Source: Actinomycetota bacterium (lineage in GTDB: Bacteria; Actinomycetota; Thermoleophilia; RBG-16-64-13). Taken from it: a DNA stretch of 36,009 nt. Under the pieces are notes generated by a model. The model saw nothing but the letters and a program-made list of their open reading frames with translations. It was not told the origin of the DNA and ran no database searches. Location of the stretch: the NCBI GenBank assembly GCA_016278725.1, contig JADQBG010000019.1, forward strand, positions 1-36,009. The letters are read 5' to 3'. This document shows positions 7,666-15,165 of the stretch, in pieces. Each line of letters starts with the position of its first letter. The stretch's first letter is position 1. The position numbers and the translations under genes were made by a program.

Positions 7666-7695
7666 TAGCTACATTCTTGTTAGAATAGCTACATT
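7666..7695 (+). promoter_or_regulatory. Direct repeat TAGCTACATT x2, probable operator of the toxin-antitoxin genes
   Basis: Two exact copies of TAGCTACATT (7666-7675 and 7686-7695) are spaced 20 bp start to start, two helical turns. They lie about 80-105 bp upstream of the antitoxin GTG. A TAGAAT lies between them and may be a -10 element. Autoregulation by antitoxin binding to repeats is normal for this type of operon. Confidence 0.5.
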
Positions 7696-7771
7696 ACGGA
7701 AACGCCCCTCCCGTGCCGAACCAGCGGGTGTGGAGCGCCGTCGTCGGAGACGAGCGAAAGCAGGATATGGT

Positions 7772-8047
7772 GTGCAGGTAGGTATCAGGGAACTCAAGAA
7801 CAACCTTAGTCGCTTGCTGGTCCGGGTCAAGGCCGGGGAAGAGATCGTGGTCACCGACAGGGGACGCCCGGTCGCCAGGATCGTGGGAGAACCTTCGGCG
7901 CGAGAGCCAATCCGCAAGGTGCTCGAGCCTCTCGTAGAACAAGGTCTCATCACGCTGCCGGTCCGGGGGCGGAGAGATGACGTCGTAGCCCTCGACATCC
8001 CAGAGGGGCGGCCGGTTTCGGAGATCGTGCTCGAGACACGCCGTTAG
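7772..8047 (+). CDS. Phd/YefM-type antitoxin (VapB partner)
   Basis: A 91-residue protein starting at GTG 7772 with AGGA 6 bases upstream. The N-terminus VQVGIRELKNNLSRLLVRV, with GEEIVVTDRGRPVARIV, is the classical Phd/YefM antitoxin DNA-binding fold. The C-terminal part (LVEQGLITLP onwards) is the toxin-binding tail. It lies 13 bp upstream of the PIN toxin gene, so the pair forms a bicistronic type II toxin-antitoxin operon. The direct repeats upstream are the likely operator. The upstream open frame to 7484 is not supported. Confidence 0.9.
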   Translation: MQVGIRELKNNLSRLLVRVKAGEEIVVTDRGRPVARIVGEPSAREPIRKVLEPLVEQGLITLPVRGRRDDVVALDIPEGRPVSEIVLETRR

Positions 8048-8060
8048 CAAGGGCCCGGAG

Positions 8061-8501
8061 TTGCTCCTCTACCTCGACACGAGCGCCCTGGTGAAGCGCT
8101 ACGTACGGGAAAGCTACTCGGACGAGGTCGTTTCCTGGTGGCAATCGGCCGACCACCTTGCCACGTCGTTCGTCGCCTATGCGGAAGCGCTGGCCGCCTT
8201 CCACCGAAAGAGGCGTGAGGCCAACGTGGCCCAGGACCTCTTCGACCAATTGATCGGACGGTTTCACGACGACTGGGAAGCGCTTATTCGGGTCGAAGTG
8301 AACGCCGGTCTGGAACCATATGTGCTCGATCTCGTCGAGCGTCACCCCCTAAGGGGCTTTGACGCCATCCACCTCGCGTCGGCTGTGGCGCTTCACGAGC
8401 GAGTACTCCAGGAAACCAACGAGAACCTCGTTTTCGCCTGCTTTGACGAGAGACTCGTCGGCGCCGCCCGAGCCGAGGGTATGGCCGTCTATCCAGGCTG
8501 A
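8061..8501 (+). CDS. vapC: VapC-type PIN-domain ribonuclease toxin
   Basis: A 146-residue protein beginning at TTG 8061, with GGAG immediately before it, so the start is somewhat uncertain. The four acidic PIN residues are all visible: Asp6 in LYLDTSALVKRY, Glu42 in YAEALAAF, Asp101 in GFDAIHLASA and Asp129 in ACFDERLVGAA. An intact Mg-dependent ribonuclease active site is therefore likely. Known VapC toxins cleave tRNA or rRNA and stop translation until bound by the antitoxin. The antitoxin gene is directly upstream, on the same strand. Confidence 0.92.
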   Translation: MLLYLDTSALVKRYVRESYSDEVVSWWQSADHLATSFVAYAEALAAFHRKRREANVAQDLFDQLIGRFHDDWEALIRVEVNAGLEPYVLDLVERHPLRGFDAIHLASAVALHERVLQETNENLVFACFDERLVGAARAEGMAVYPG

Positions 8502-8886
8502 CCCGTAGTGTCATCTGATGCACGCCAACCGGGCTTAGCCGATCAGGTTTGAAGCGGGTGACCCGGGGGCCGCGGCCAATCACGGGCCGAAACTGCAGAG
8601 CACATGAGATGGTCTCGATATCAGGGCCGACGGGCTGACTTACTCGGGGCCATGGATGATGCGGCCGCCCAACTACGGTAGCAACCCGCCACCGGTAGAT
8701 GCGGGCGAAGGGACGCTTACGCTCACATGTCCCTAGTCTGATCGCAGGGCCAGGCCGCTGGAGAGACCGGTCAGCTCCGTTGATGCGGCGTGGTTTCGGG
8801 TAAAACTCCTGCATAAGACGCTACTAGGCACCCGTCTGGATCCCCGGTCCCCCTCGGGGCTCTGTCCAGACCAGAAAGGAGGAGCC
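8502..8886. other. 385-bp intergenic region
   Basis: No convincing coding sequence or RNA gene is seen on either strand. The right end holds AAAGGAGG, the ribosome-binding site of the next gene, and probably its promoter. Confidence 0.5.
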
Positions 8887-9225
8887 ATGTCTGAGCTTCT
8901 CGTTGCCATAGACCGCTCGACCATCCGCGAAGGCAGGCGTGGAGAACTCGAGGCGGCGATCGGATACCTGGCCGACTTTGTCCGGCGCAACGAACCCCGG
9001 GTCATCGCCTACAGCGTGTACCTCGAAGAGCACCGCCCCGAGATGACGGTACTTCAGGTGCACCCCGACTCAGCCTCCATGGAACCGCAGAAGGGCTTTG
9101 CCCGGCTCCAGGAGGCGGCTGAGGTTGAAGCTCTGGACGGCCAGGGGAGCGCCGGCCCCCAAACTCCCTCGACTGAAGACCGAGAAGGCCAAACGAAGGG
9201 AATCCAACCATGCCGATTAGGCTGA
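8887..9225 (+). CDS. ABM-like protein with abnormal C-terminal half (possibly damaged gene)
   Basis: The ATG has an excellent AAAGGAGG ribosome-binding site. Residues 1-60 (MSELLVAIDRSTIREGRRGE, then FVRRNEPRVIAYSVYLEE and MTVLQVHPDSASME) look like a dimeric alpha-beta barrel protein. After about residue 62 the sequence changes: intact relatives usually continue with a segment like HMxxAGPAF, but here a shorter QKGFARLQEAAEVEALDG is followed by a polar tail without fold features. A small deletion plus a frameshift is therefore possible, and the reported 112-residue product may not be functional. It overlaps the next gene's start by 16 bp. No specific function can be given. Confidence 0.55.
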   Translation: MSELLVAIDRSTIREGRRGELEAAIGYLADFVRRNEPRVIAYSVYLEEHRPEMTVLQVHPDSASMEPQKGFARLQEAAEVEALDGQGSAGPQTPSTEDREGQTKGIQPCRLG

Positions 9226-9461
9226 AGGAAGAGACGGAGAAGTACTTGCTCGGGTCCATAAAGCGCTTCTTCTCCGAGGAGTTTGAGCAAGACATCGGCG
9301 ACCTGAAGGCCATGTTGGTCCTGGACTTCTTCGTCCGCGAAATGGGTCCGAGTGTGTACAACCAGGCGATCGCTGATGCCCAGGCGTTCATCGGGGAGAA
9401 AGTGTCGGACATGGGCGACGCGCGCTATGAGATCGAGTTCGCTTTCTGGAACAAGCGATGA
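9210..9461 (+). CDS. DUF2164 family protein
   Basis: An 83-residue cytoplasmic protein. The sequence RLKEETEKYLLGSIKRFF, EEFEQDIGDLKAMLVLDFF and MGPSVYNQAIADAQAFI matches the DUF2164 pattern over its entire length, including the conserved GDLKA-x-L-x-LDFF and GPSVYNxAIADAQ blocks. Its biochemical role is unknown. It starts inside the end of the preceding gene, so the two are probably co-transcribed. Confidence 0.9.
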   Translation: MPIRLKEETEKYLLGSIKRFFSEEFEQDIGDLKAMLVLDFFVREMGPSVYNQAIADAQAFIGEKVSDMGDARYEIEFAFWNKR

Positions 9462-9583
9462 CTCTGGCAGCCGAGGCATCTGCGGAGCGCGGGTGGCTCG
9501 AGTATCGATCAGAGCCCAAAGTACAGACATACAGTCGGCGTGAGACGGTCTTGGGCGGCCAGCCGAACGACCGCTCACCGCCC

Positions 9584-10045
9584 CTATTCAATGCTCTCGA
9601 CCCAGCCGGCCCGCCAGTCGGGAGGCGAGAAGCTCTCGGCGAAGAAGGTGACCGCCTTCGCCAGTTTGTCGCCCCGCACCGTGACCACGGAGACAACGTA
9701 CCAGTCGCTGCCATCCGGATACCTAGTCCTCAGCCACACCGTGACGGTGCTGCCTTGACCCACAACCTTTATCACGTTGAACGTGGGCGTCATTACGTAC
9801 TTCGGCTCTTCCTCGATGAGGGTCATGGGGCCGACCTCGCCGCTCAGGCCCCCGGGATAGTGCTCGAGGATCGCCCGCAGGTTGTCTAGACCCCGGATCC
9901 GTTCCCCGGACTGGGGATACTCCTCTACGTAATCCGGGTGGAGCACCTCGCTAAGCGCTGCCCAGTCCTGTGCGCTCATGATCTCGTAGCGGCGTCGGGC
10001 CAGTGCCTGATTCTTGTCGTCATCGGAACTCTGCGTGCCGGACAT
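9584..10045 (-). CDS. NTF2-like/SnoaL-like protein
   Basis: A 153-residue protein with an ATG at 10045 and GGGAGGT 5-6 bases upstream. After a short polar N-terminus it shows ARRRYEIMSAQDWAALSEVL, HPDYVEEYPQSGERIRGLDN, and three beta strands including YVMTPTFNVIKVVGQG and DWYVVSVVTVRGDKLA. This is the usual order of the SnoaL-like, nuclear-transport-factor-2 fold, where a cone-shaped pocket binds a small molecule. The family includes steroid isomerases and polyketide cyclases but many members are non-enzymatic; the substrate cannot be told. It stands alone on the minus strand, facing the alpha/beta hydrolase gene. Confidence 0.85.
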   Translation of the reverse strand: MSGTQSSDDDKNQALARRRYEIMSAQDWAALSEVLHPDYVEEYPQSGERIRGLDNLRAILEHYPGGLSGEVGPMTLIEEEPKYVMTPTFNVIKVVGQGSTVTVWLRTRYPDGSDWYVVSVVTVRGDKLAKAVTFFAESFSPPDWRAGWVESIE

Positions 10046-10196
10046 TGGTCACCTCCCGCCGCAAATTGCGGTGCGGCTGTCTGCCCTGAATAATTCCCAG
10101 TAGCCCCGATTGAGAAGCGCATTTGGCCGGCGGTAAAACGCGCGTTTGTCGGGCGCGAGGCTTCCCTCAGATTGGAAAACTGGGTATCAGCACTCC

Positions 10197-11000
10197 ATGG
10201 GCACTGAAAAGGCACGCGACGGCACCCCGATCGCCTACGACGAGCAGGGATGGGGACGCACCGTCATCCTCGTCGATGGCGCCCTCGGTTATCGACGGTT
10301 TGGAGCAGCGTCCACGTTGGCGAAGCTCCTCGCTCCCCGGTTCCGGGTCATCACCTACGATCGACGAGGGCGGGGCGAGAGCGGCGACACCCAACCCTAC
10401 GCACTCGGCCGGGAGATAGATGACCTCGAGGCACTCATCGCGTCCTCCGGGGGCTCGGCCTCGCTGTACGGCATCTCCTCCGGCGCCTGCCTGGCGCTTG
10501 AAGCCGCACTCAGCCTCGGCGGACAGGTGGAGCGGCTCGCTCTCTACGAACCCCCATACAACGGAGATGCATCCGAGCGAAAGGAGTGGCAGGACTACGA
10601 CCGAGAACTGACCACCCTGCTGACCGAGGGGCGCCATGACGAGGCACTGGCCTTGTTCATGGGCTTCCTCGGCGCTCCGGCTGAGATGATCGAGCAGATG
10701 CGCCAATCGCCGGTGTGGCCCACCATGGTGGCGGTGGCCCCCACCTTGGCCTACGACAAAGCGGCAATCGGCCCCGACCGAAAGGTGCCCACCGATCGCG
10801 CTGGGCAGCTCACCATCCCAACGCTGGTAATGAACGGGTCCCTCACGCTGCCGTTCATTCAGGACGCAGCCACCGCCCTCGCCGCCGCCCTACCGCAGGG
10901 CCGGCACCTCATCCTGGAGGGCCAGAGGCACGACGTGAGCCCAGACGTCCTGGCCCCCATTTTGACGGACTTCTTCGCCGAAGCCGAGCACGACCGCTGA
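10197..11000 (+). CDS. Alpha/beta hydrolase
   Basis: A 267-residue protein. The ATG at 10197 is chosen because the following GTPIAYDEQGWGRTVILVDG is the standard N-terminal strand of this family; no strong ribosome-binding site is visible. Nucleophile elbow G-I-S-S-G (Ser94) lies after LYG, the oxyanion strand is near ILVDGALG, and the catalytic His is expected in GQRHDVSP near the C-terminus. The residue after YDRRGRGES is also typical. It probably hydrolyses an ester or a similar bond in the cytoplasm; the substrate is unknown. Ten bases separate it from the next gene, which shares the GAGGAGG ribosome-binding site region, so they form an operon. Confidence 0.92.
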   Translation: MGTEKARDGTPIAYDEQGWGRTVILVDGALGYRRFGAASTLAKLLAPRFRVITYDRRGRGESGDTQPYALGREIDDLEALIASSGGSASLYGISSGACLALEAALSLGGQVERLALYEPPYNGDASERKEWQDYDRELTTLLTEGRHDEALALFMGFLGAPAEMIEQMRQSPVWPTMVAVAPTLAYDKAAIGPDRKVPTDRAGQLTIPTLVMNGSLTLPFIQDAATALAAALPQGRHLILEGQRHDVSPDVLAPILTDFFAEAEHDR

Positions 11001-11010
11001 GGAGGCTGTC

Positions 11011-11617
11011 ATGCGAAAGCTGATCGCAAGCGAGTTCCTGACCCTGGACGGCGTCATGCAGGGCCCGGGTTTGGCCGACGAGGACCCGAGCGGCGGCTTC
11101 CGGGACGGCGGCTGGCAGTTGCAGCGTCCCGACCCGGCCATCGGCGACTTTGTGACCGAGGGCCTGGCGGCAACAGGCGGCCTTCTTCTGGGCCGCGTCA
11201 CCTACGAGATCTTCGCGGGGTACTGGCCCTTTGCACCGGCCGATAACCCGCTGGCGGACGTCATGAACGCGCTCCCCAAATTCGTCGTGTCCACGACGCT
11301 CCAAGAACCACTGTCTTGGGCCAACTCAAGCCTCATCGCGGGCGACGTTCCGGCGGCGGTTGCCCGGCTCAAGGAGGACAGCGGCAAGGATCTCCGGGTT
11401 ATCCGGAAGCGGTACGCTCGTGCAGACCCTCATCAAGCACGATCTCGTCGACGAATACCAGCTGATGGTCTACCCAGTGGTGCTGGGCAGCGGGAAGCGC
11501 CTCTTCCGGGAAGGAATTCCAAAGACTCCGCTGCGGCTGGCAGAGAGCACCACATCGGCCACCGGGGTGGTCATAGCGACCTATACGCCGACCGGCAAGG
11601 AAGAAGAAGGCCTATAA
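11011..11617 (+). pseudogene. RibD C-terminal/DHFR-like reductase with a +1 frameshift
   Basis: The ATG has GAGGAGG 7 bases upstream. The first frame encodes MRKLIASEFLTLDGVMQGPG, LLLGRVTYEIFAGYWP and VVSTTLQEPLSWANSSLI, a normal N-terminal and middle part of the dihydrofolate reductase-like RibD_C family. At about 11403 an extra C in GTTATCCGGAAGC breaks the frame. The other frame then continues with GSGTLVQTLIKHDLVDEYQL, YPVVLGSGKRLF and LRLAESTTSATGVVIATY, the expected C-terminal half (from 11405 to 11617). With one C removed it would be a normal protein of about 201 residues. It may be a true pseudogene or a base error in the assembly. Family members reduce pterin or pyrimidine-like substrates with NADPH. 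Confidence 0.88.
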
Positions 11618-11728
11618 CCACAAGAATCGGAACGACCTCGACAAGCACTGCAAAGGGACTGCAACGAAAGACCCAACTGGACGTCGGAGCGTGGAGGGAA
11701 CTGGCCTTCATGGCGTTATGATGTATCC

Positions 11729-12154
11729 ATGAACCTCGGGTTGACTCCGGCCAGCCGCACGCGCCAGGTCCTGTCTCTGGCCGTCCTCGCCATGGTGCTG
11801 TCACTCATCGCTCTGGCACTTCTCAGCTGTGGGCGACAGCCGGATCTATCCGCTGAGGACGTTCGCGAAGTAACGTTCACCGACCTCAGTTCCGGCAAGT
11901 CGTGGAGTGCATCGGAGGCTGAAGTCCAAGCAGTTGTGGAAAGCTACTCCAACGCGCGCGACCTCTCCGACGACTTTGGGACCACGCCACCCGCGCGAAT
12001 AGATGTGTCGCTCGAGTCCGGCGAGACTCTAGGGATCTCTGGTGGAGGCGAAACTTTCCAGACGGTCAGCATAGGCGAGAAGCAGTACAACATCGAGAGT
12101 CCGGAGCTGCATCGCATGTTGCAGGACGCGGCGGGTCTGGACTACCCGCCGTGA
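11729..12154 (+). CDS. Putative lipoprotein
   Basis: A 141-residue protein with a basic N-terminus (PASRTRQV), a hydrophobic signal region and a lipobox ending LLSC at Cys34, so it is expected to be lipid-anchored outside the cytoplasmic membrane. The mature part is polar and beta-rich: VREVTFTDLSSGKSW, EVQAVVESY, ARIDVSLESGETLGISGG and QYNIESPELHRML. The pattern resembles small secreted domains that read out a value and compare it, but I recognise no family. It has no clear operon partner; a membrane protein gene follows 115 bp downstream. Confidence 0.8.
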   Translation: MNLGLTPASRTRQVLSLAVLAMVLSLIALALLSCGRQPDLSAEDVREVTFTDLSSGKSWSASEAEVQAVVESYSNARDLSDDFGTTPPARIDVSLESGETLGISGGGETFQTVSIGEKQYNIESPELHRMLQDAAGLDYPP

Positions 12155-12269
12155 GACTCTTCGTTATGCAGGATGAGTTTCTGACCGGAGCAGGCGGGAA
12201 GCTGGCGGGCACGCTTTTATCGCGCGGGAGTGTCTCCCCGGGACCGGCCGGATAGGGAGTGTTCAGCCG

Positions 12270-12674
12270 ATGAGCTCGCTTGCCAGAGCAGGAAAGGTGT
12301 TCGCGGTCCTGGCGTTCATCGCCTCGCTGGGCGCCGGTGGATACTTGGCGACTGTCGAATCCTGGGGCCTCTCCTCGGGAGCGTCGGTGAGTATCGACGC
12401 GACCGGCAGCACCGTGGTCAGCGAGTGGACCGACCGACCCGAGCGCAACCTCGCGAACGAGCGGGTCATGAAGATCTGGGCCGCAGTTCTCGTCGGGGTG
12501 TCGCTGATCGCAGTTGTCGGGGCCTTGAACTCGGTCACGCCTCTTGTGTGGGTTATTGCCGTCCTCCTGGGGATAATCGCCTTCCTCGGAATGTGGTCGA
12601 TAGGCTTCTTGTTCGTCGCGCCCGCCTTGCTCTTCTTCCTTGCCGCCCTCTGCCTCACCCTGGCGAGAGCATGA
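12270..12674 (+). CDS. Small integral membrane protein
   Basis: A 134-residue protein beginning MSSLARAGKVFAVLAFIASL. Hydrophobicity indicates about four membrane helices: residues about 8-28, 68-88, 90-108 and 110-132, with a polar loop at 30-65 that is probably outside (SVSIDATGSTVVSEW). I do not recognise the family. It lies upstream of the iron permease gene but is separated from it by about 120 bp that contain an iron-box-like operator, so it is not likely to be in the same transcript. Confidence 0.72.
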   Translation: MSSLARAGKVFAVLAFIASLGAGGYLATVESWGLSSGASVSIDATGSTVVSEWTDRPERNLANERVMKIWAAVLVGVSLIAVVGALNSVTPLVWVIAVLLGIIAFLGMWSIGFLFVAPALLFFLAALCLTLARA

Positions 12675-12727
12675 CCATCCCAGTCGCTTGCAAGCTGGAC
12701 ATCCTTACCCTTGCGGGTCCCGTGGCT

Positions 12728-12746
12728 TTAGGGTAGCCTAACATTG
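12728..12746 (+). promoter_or_regulatory. IdeR/DtxR-like iron box upstream of the FTR1 gene
   Basis: TTAGGGTAGCCTAACATTG matches the IdeR/DtxR consensus (TTAGGTTAGSCTAACCTAA) at 14 of 19 positions, with the best fit in the centre. TTAGG and CCTAA also form a small inverted repeat. The site ends about 50 bp before the FTR1 start. A second, weaker half-site (TTAGGT) begins at 12751. It would repress the permease when iron is abundant. Confidence 0.65.
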
Positions 12747-12795
12747 CGTCTTAGGTATCCCGACTTAGCATAGACCCGGCTTCTAGGAGGTCCGC

Positions 12796-13638
12796 ATGCT
12801 CTCCTCGTTCGTGATCACGCTTCGTGAGGGGTTAGAGGCAGCCCTCATCGTGGGACTCGTTCTCGCCTCGCTCAAGAGGGCCGAGGCACTGCGCCTCGTC
12901 CGCTCGGTCTGGATTGGCGTTGGCGCGGCGGTCGGGGTGAGTCTTGCGGCAGGAGCCGGATTCGCGCTCACCGCCGGCGCTCTTCCCGACCGCTTCGGGG
13001 AGATCTTTGAGGGAGTCGCAAGCCTTGTTGCGGTCGGCGTCCTCACCTTCATGATCTTCTGGATGCGCTCGCAATCCAGGCATCTGGCTCGCGACATCAA
13101 CGACAAGGTCGCTCTCGCCGCCGGGTTGGGATCGGGGTGGGCCCTGGGAGTCTTGGCGTTCGCCGCCGTCGTCAGAGAAGGACTCGAAACGGTGCTCTTC
13201 CTGTACGCCTCGTTCACCGCAAGCGACGCGCTGAGCGCCACGGTGGGCGCGGTTCTCGGGCTCCTCATCGCCGTCGCCTTGGGCTGGGGCATCTATGCCG
13301 GCAGCCTGACGCTCGACCTGCGGCGCTTCTTCTTTGCGACCGGTGCCCTTCTAATTGTCTTCGCGGCGGGCCTTCTCGCCTACGGCCTGCACGAACTCGG
13401 GGAGGCCAACGTGGTTCCCATGCTCGTCGAACACGTCTGGGACATGAACGGGGTACTCGATGAAGAGGGCACCCTGGGCTCGCTCCTCAAGGGCCTACTC
13501 GGCTACAACGGCAATCCCTCCCTGCTCGAGGTCATCGCCTACTGGACCTACCTGCTCGTGGTCGGCTCCCTCTTCATGGGACTCCCACACAGAACCAGGC
13601 TGGCCGACCGTCCGCAGGAGCCGGTCACCCAGAGCTAA
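12796..13638 (+). CDS. FTR1-family iron permease
   Basis: A 280-residue polytopic membrane protein with about seven helices. The first amino acids MLSSFVITLREGLEAALIVG contain the first REGLE iron-binding motif (residues 10-14), and AFAAVVREGLETVLFLY contains the second (127-131). These two motifs, with Glu side chains lining the pore, define the FTR1/EfeU family of iron(III) permeases. AGGAGG lies 6 bases before the ATG. In other bacteria EfeU works with the periplasmic EfeO and EfeB; neither is seen here, so this may be a stand-alone form or use partners elsewhere. An IdeR-like box upstream suggests control by iron. Confidence 0.93.
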   Translation: MLSSFVITLREGLEAALIVGLVLASLKRAEALRLVRSVWIGVGAAVGVSLAAGAGFALTAGALPDRFGEIFEGVASLVAVGVLTFMIFWMRSQSRHLARDINDKVALAAGLGSGWALGVLAFAAVVREGLETVLFLYASFTASDALSATVGAVLGLLIAVALGWGIYAGSLTLDLRRFFFATGALLIVFAAGLLAYGLHELGEANVVPMLVEHVWDMNGVLDEEGTLGSLLKGLLGYNGNPSLLEVIAYWTYLLVVGSLFMGLPHRTRLADRPQEPVTQS

Positions 13639-13814
13639 CCGGCGACAAGGGCCGAATGGTCCTGGCCCGCGCGTCGATGCTCGTAGCATGTGACAGGGTG
13701 ATGAGTAGCCATCCGGGCGTCGGGTCCCGCGGATCGGCGCGCAGCGAAGAGTCGCGATCCAATGAGCAAACGACTTTATGTGGGTGGCACCTTCTCCCTG
13801 CAGCAACGCGGATA

Positions 13815-14022
13815 TCAGCGGCAACATGCTCGCTCCCTGCACGGCAACGCCAACAGCGTTCAGCAGCAGAAAGAGCAACGCCAGGTCCGCGTTGACGGGT
13901 CGCAGAAGGACGTAGAGGCCCCAGGCGGCCATGAGGAAGAGGAATCCCGTGATCAAGGCAACTGCAAGACCCAGGCGGAACGACGACTCATTGGTGGACG
14001 TAAGTTCGTGACCTGGCGCGTG
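13815..14022 (-). pseudogene. Fragment of a DUF4386-like membrane protein
   Basis: The minus-strand frame reads NESSFRLGLAVALITGF, then LMAAWGLYVLLRPVNADLAL and VGVAVQGASMLPLISALL, a typical internal part of DUF4386 proteins (second and third membrane helices). The expected first helix and the C-terminal half are missing: a TAG at 14023 precedes it in frame, and after about 13815 the sequence no longer looks membrane-like. It is best read as a degraded relative of the intact gene at 14404-15165. Confidence 0.55.
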
Positions 14023-14181
14023 CTAGAGCAACGCCACAGCAGCCAGAGTGCCTACAGCCATCGCTTCGACCGCGAGTGCGCCCGCAGCCGTAGAACCGAT
14101 CTTCCAGTAGCTGTACCCGGCCATTCCCAACAGCAAGACGAGTCGCACGACCTGGCCCGCGGCCGGTCCCTGGAGTTGGAG
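14023..14181 (-). other. Short membrane-like open stretch between two in-frame stops
   Basis: In the same frame as both neighbours, 52 codons between a TGA (14184-14182) and a TAG (14025-14023) encode GPAAGQVVRLVLLLGMAGYS and TAAGALAVEAMAVGTLAAV, two hydrophobic segments. It may be the remainder of a membrane protein broken by a nonsense mutation, or a tiny gene starting at an internal GTG. No family is recognised. Confidence 0.25.
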
Positions 14182-14355
14182 TCAGCTGAAACCGGAGAAG
14201 ACGATGAGACCGCCGGCAGCGACGCACACCCCGACTACCGGCCAGAGCGACCCGGCGTTCGGCTTCTCGGCGAGCGCGTACCAGATGGCGAAAGCGACAA
14301 AGACAATGACTCCCGCCAACATGCTTGCGATGGGCACGAAGAACTTGTCGTCCAC
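14182..14355 (-). CDS. Small two-helix membrane protein (57 residues)
   Basis: A GTG at 14355 with GGAGAGGAG upstream opens a 57-codon frame: VDDKFFVPIASMLAGVIVFV, then IWYALAEKPNAGSLW and VVGVCVAAGGLIVFSGFS, ending in TGA. Two membrane helices are clear. It lies 48 bp downstream of the DUF4386 gene on the same strand, probably in the same transcript. The function is unknown. The frame stays open beyond the TGA (see the next block), so an original longer gene cut by a stop codon is also possible. Confidence 0.6.
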   Translation of the reverse strand: MDDKFFVPIASMLAGVIVFVAFAIWYALAEKPNAGSLWPVVGVCVAAGGLIVFSGFS

Positions 14356-14403
14356 GCCAGTCTCCTCTCCGTTTGTCGATGCCTGTCTCTAGGAGACCGG
14401 GCC

Positions 14404-15165
14404 CTAGTCGGTGCCCACCACCTGGGCGTCGCCGAAAACGGGTACACCTGGCCGACTGATATCTTCAGCATCGGACGCAACCGAAGGCACAATCGACGGA
14501 TTGAAGCCCTTTGCCAGCAGCCAAACCGCCAGGACCATCTCCTGGACGCCTATGGGGATATTCAAAACTGTGTTGACGGATGAGAAGCCGAACTCCTGGG
14601 TGAAGCCGGCGTACGTGGTCGCCGCCAGCAACATCCCGGCCCCAACGAGACCCCAGCCCGACAGCCATCGGGGGACGAGCCGTGATTTGTACAGCAGGTA
14701 GTAGTACATGAGAGCACCTAGGGCAAACGGGAGAAACGCGATGAACCCGTGCGTCCACTCACGTAGCGCAAGCAACAGGTCTCGCGAGGCCAGCCAAGAG
14801 GATGAATCGGGAGATCCGGCCGCCACGTAGTCCTGGCTCATTGTCAGTAGTGCCAGGAGGCTGATAGTGCCAACAAGAACGAATACGCCCTCAACGACCC
14901 TACCGGCAACAGATCCAAGAGCCAGGGCTCTGTTGTACCTCCTGAGGACCGGATACAGCCCGATGGCTATGCCCGCGGCGGTCGCGGCCCAGACGAACTC
15001 TAGGAGAGCCGTCAGGACCACTCGGTCGTTGTTCGCCGCCAGCCCGGCGAGATCGGCCGGCGCGTCGAGCATCGAGCCCAGGGGGACGACGCTCAGAATG
15101 CTGGCGGCAGAGCAGGCGAGCAGCAGGATCCCCACCGCGATCGCGTTTCCTCTGTATGACTTCAT
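14404..15165 (-). CDS. DUF4386 family membrane protein
   Basis: A 253-residue integral membrane protein with about seven helices. The layout fits DUF4386: an N-terminal helix with AAGILL-like AVGILLLACSAASILSVVPL, a loop with ANNDRVVLTALLEFVWAATA, GLYPVLRRYNRALALGSVAG, VFVLVGTISLLALLTMS, and near the end a helix pair with GALMYYYLLYKSRLVPRWLS and GWGLVGAGMLLAATTY. No biochemical function is known for the family. Its ATG overlaps the stop of the DUF6326 gene upstream by four bases (ATGA), so the two are translationally coupled. Confidence 0.88.
   Translation of the reverse strand: MKSYRGNAIAVGILLLACSAASILSVVPLGSMLDAPADLAGLAANNDRVVLTALLEFVWAATAAGIAIGLYPVLRRYNRALALGSVAGRVVEGVFVLVGTISLLALLTMSQDYVAAGSPDSSSWLASRDLLLALREWTHGFIAFLPFALGALMYYYLLYKSRLVPRWLSGWGLVGAGMLLAATTYAGFTQEFGFSSVNTVLNIPIGVQEMVLAVWLLAKGFNPSIVPSVASDAEDISRPGVPVFGDAQVVGTD

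Noticed and set aside
14023-14355. Second selenoprotein at the TGA of the 57-residue membrane protein
   Set aside because: The residues around this TGA (GFS-LQLQ) have no redox motif and no SECIS-like hairpin was found after it; a normal stop or a nonsense mutation is simpler.
13762-14583. 273-codon plus-strand reading frame
   Set aside because: Polar, composition-biased product opposite the DUF4386-like remnants and a small membrane gene; a shadow.
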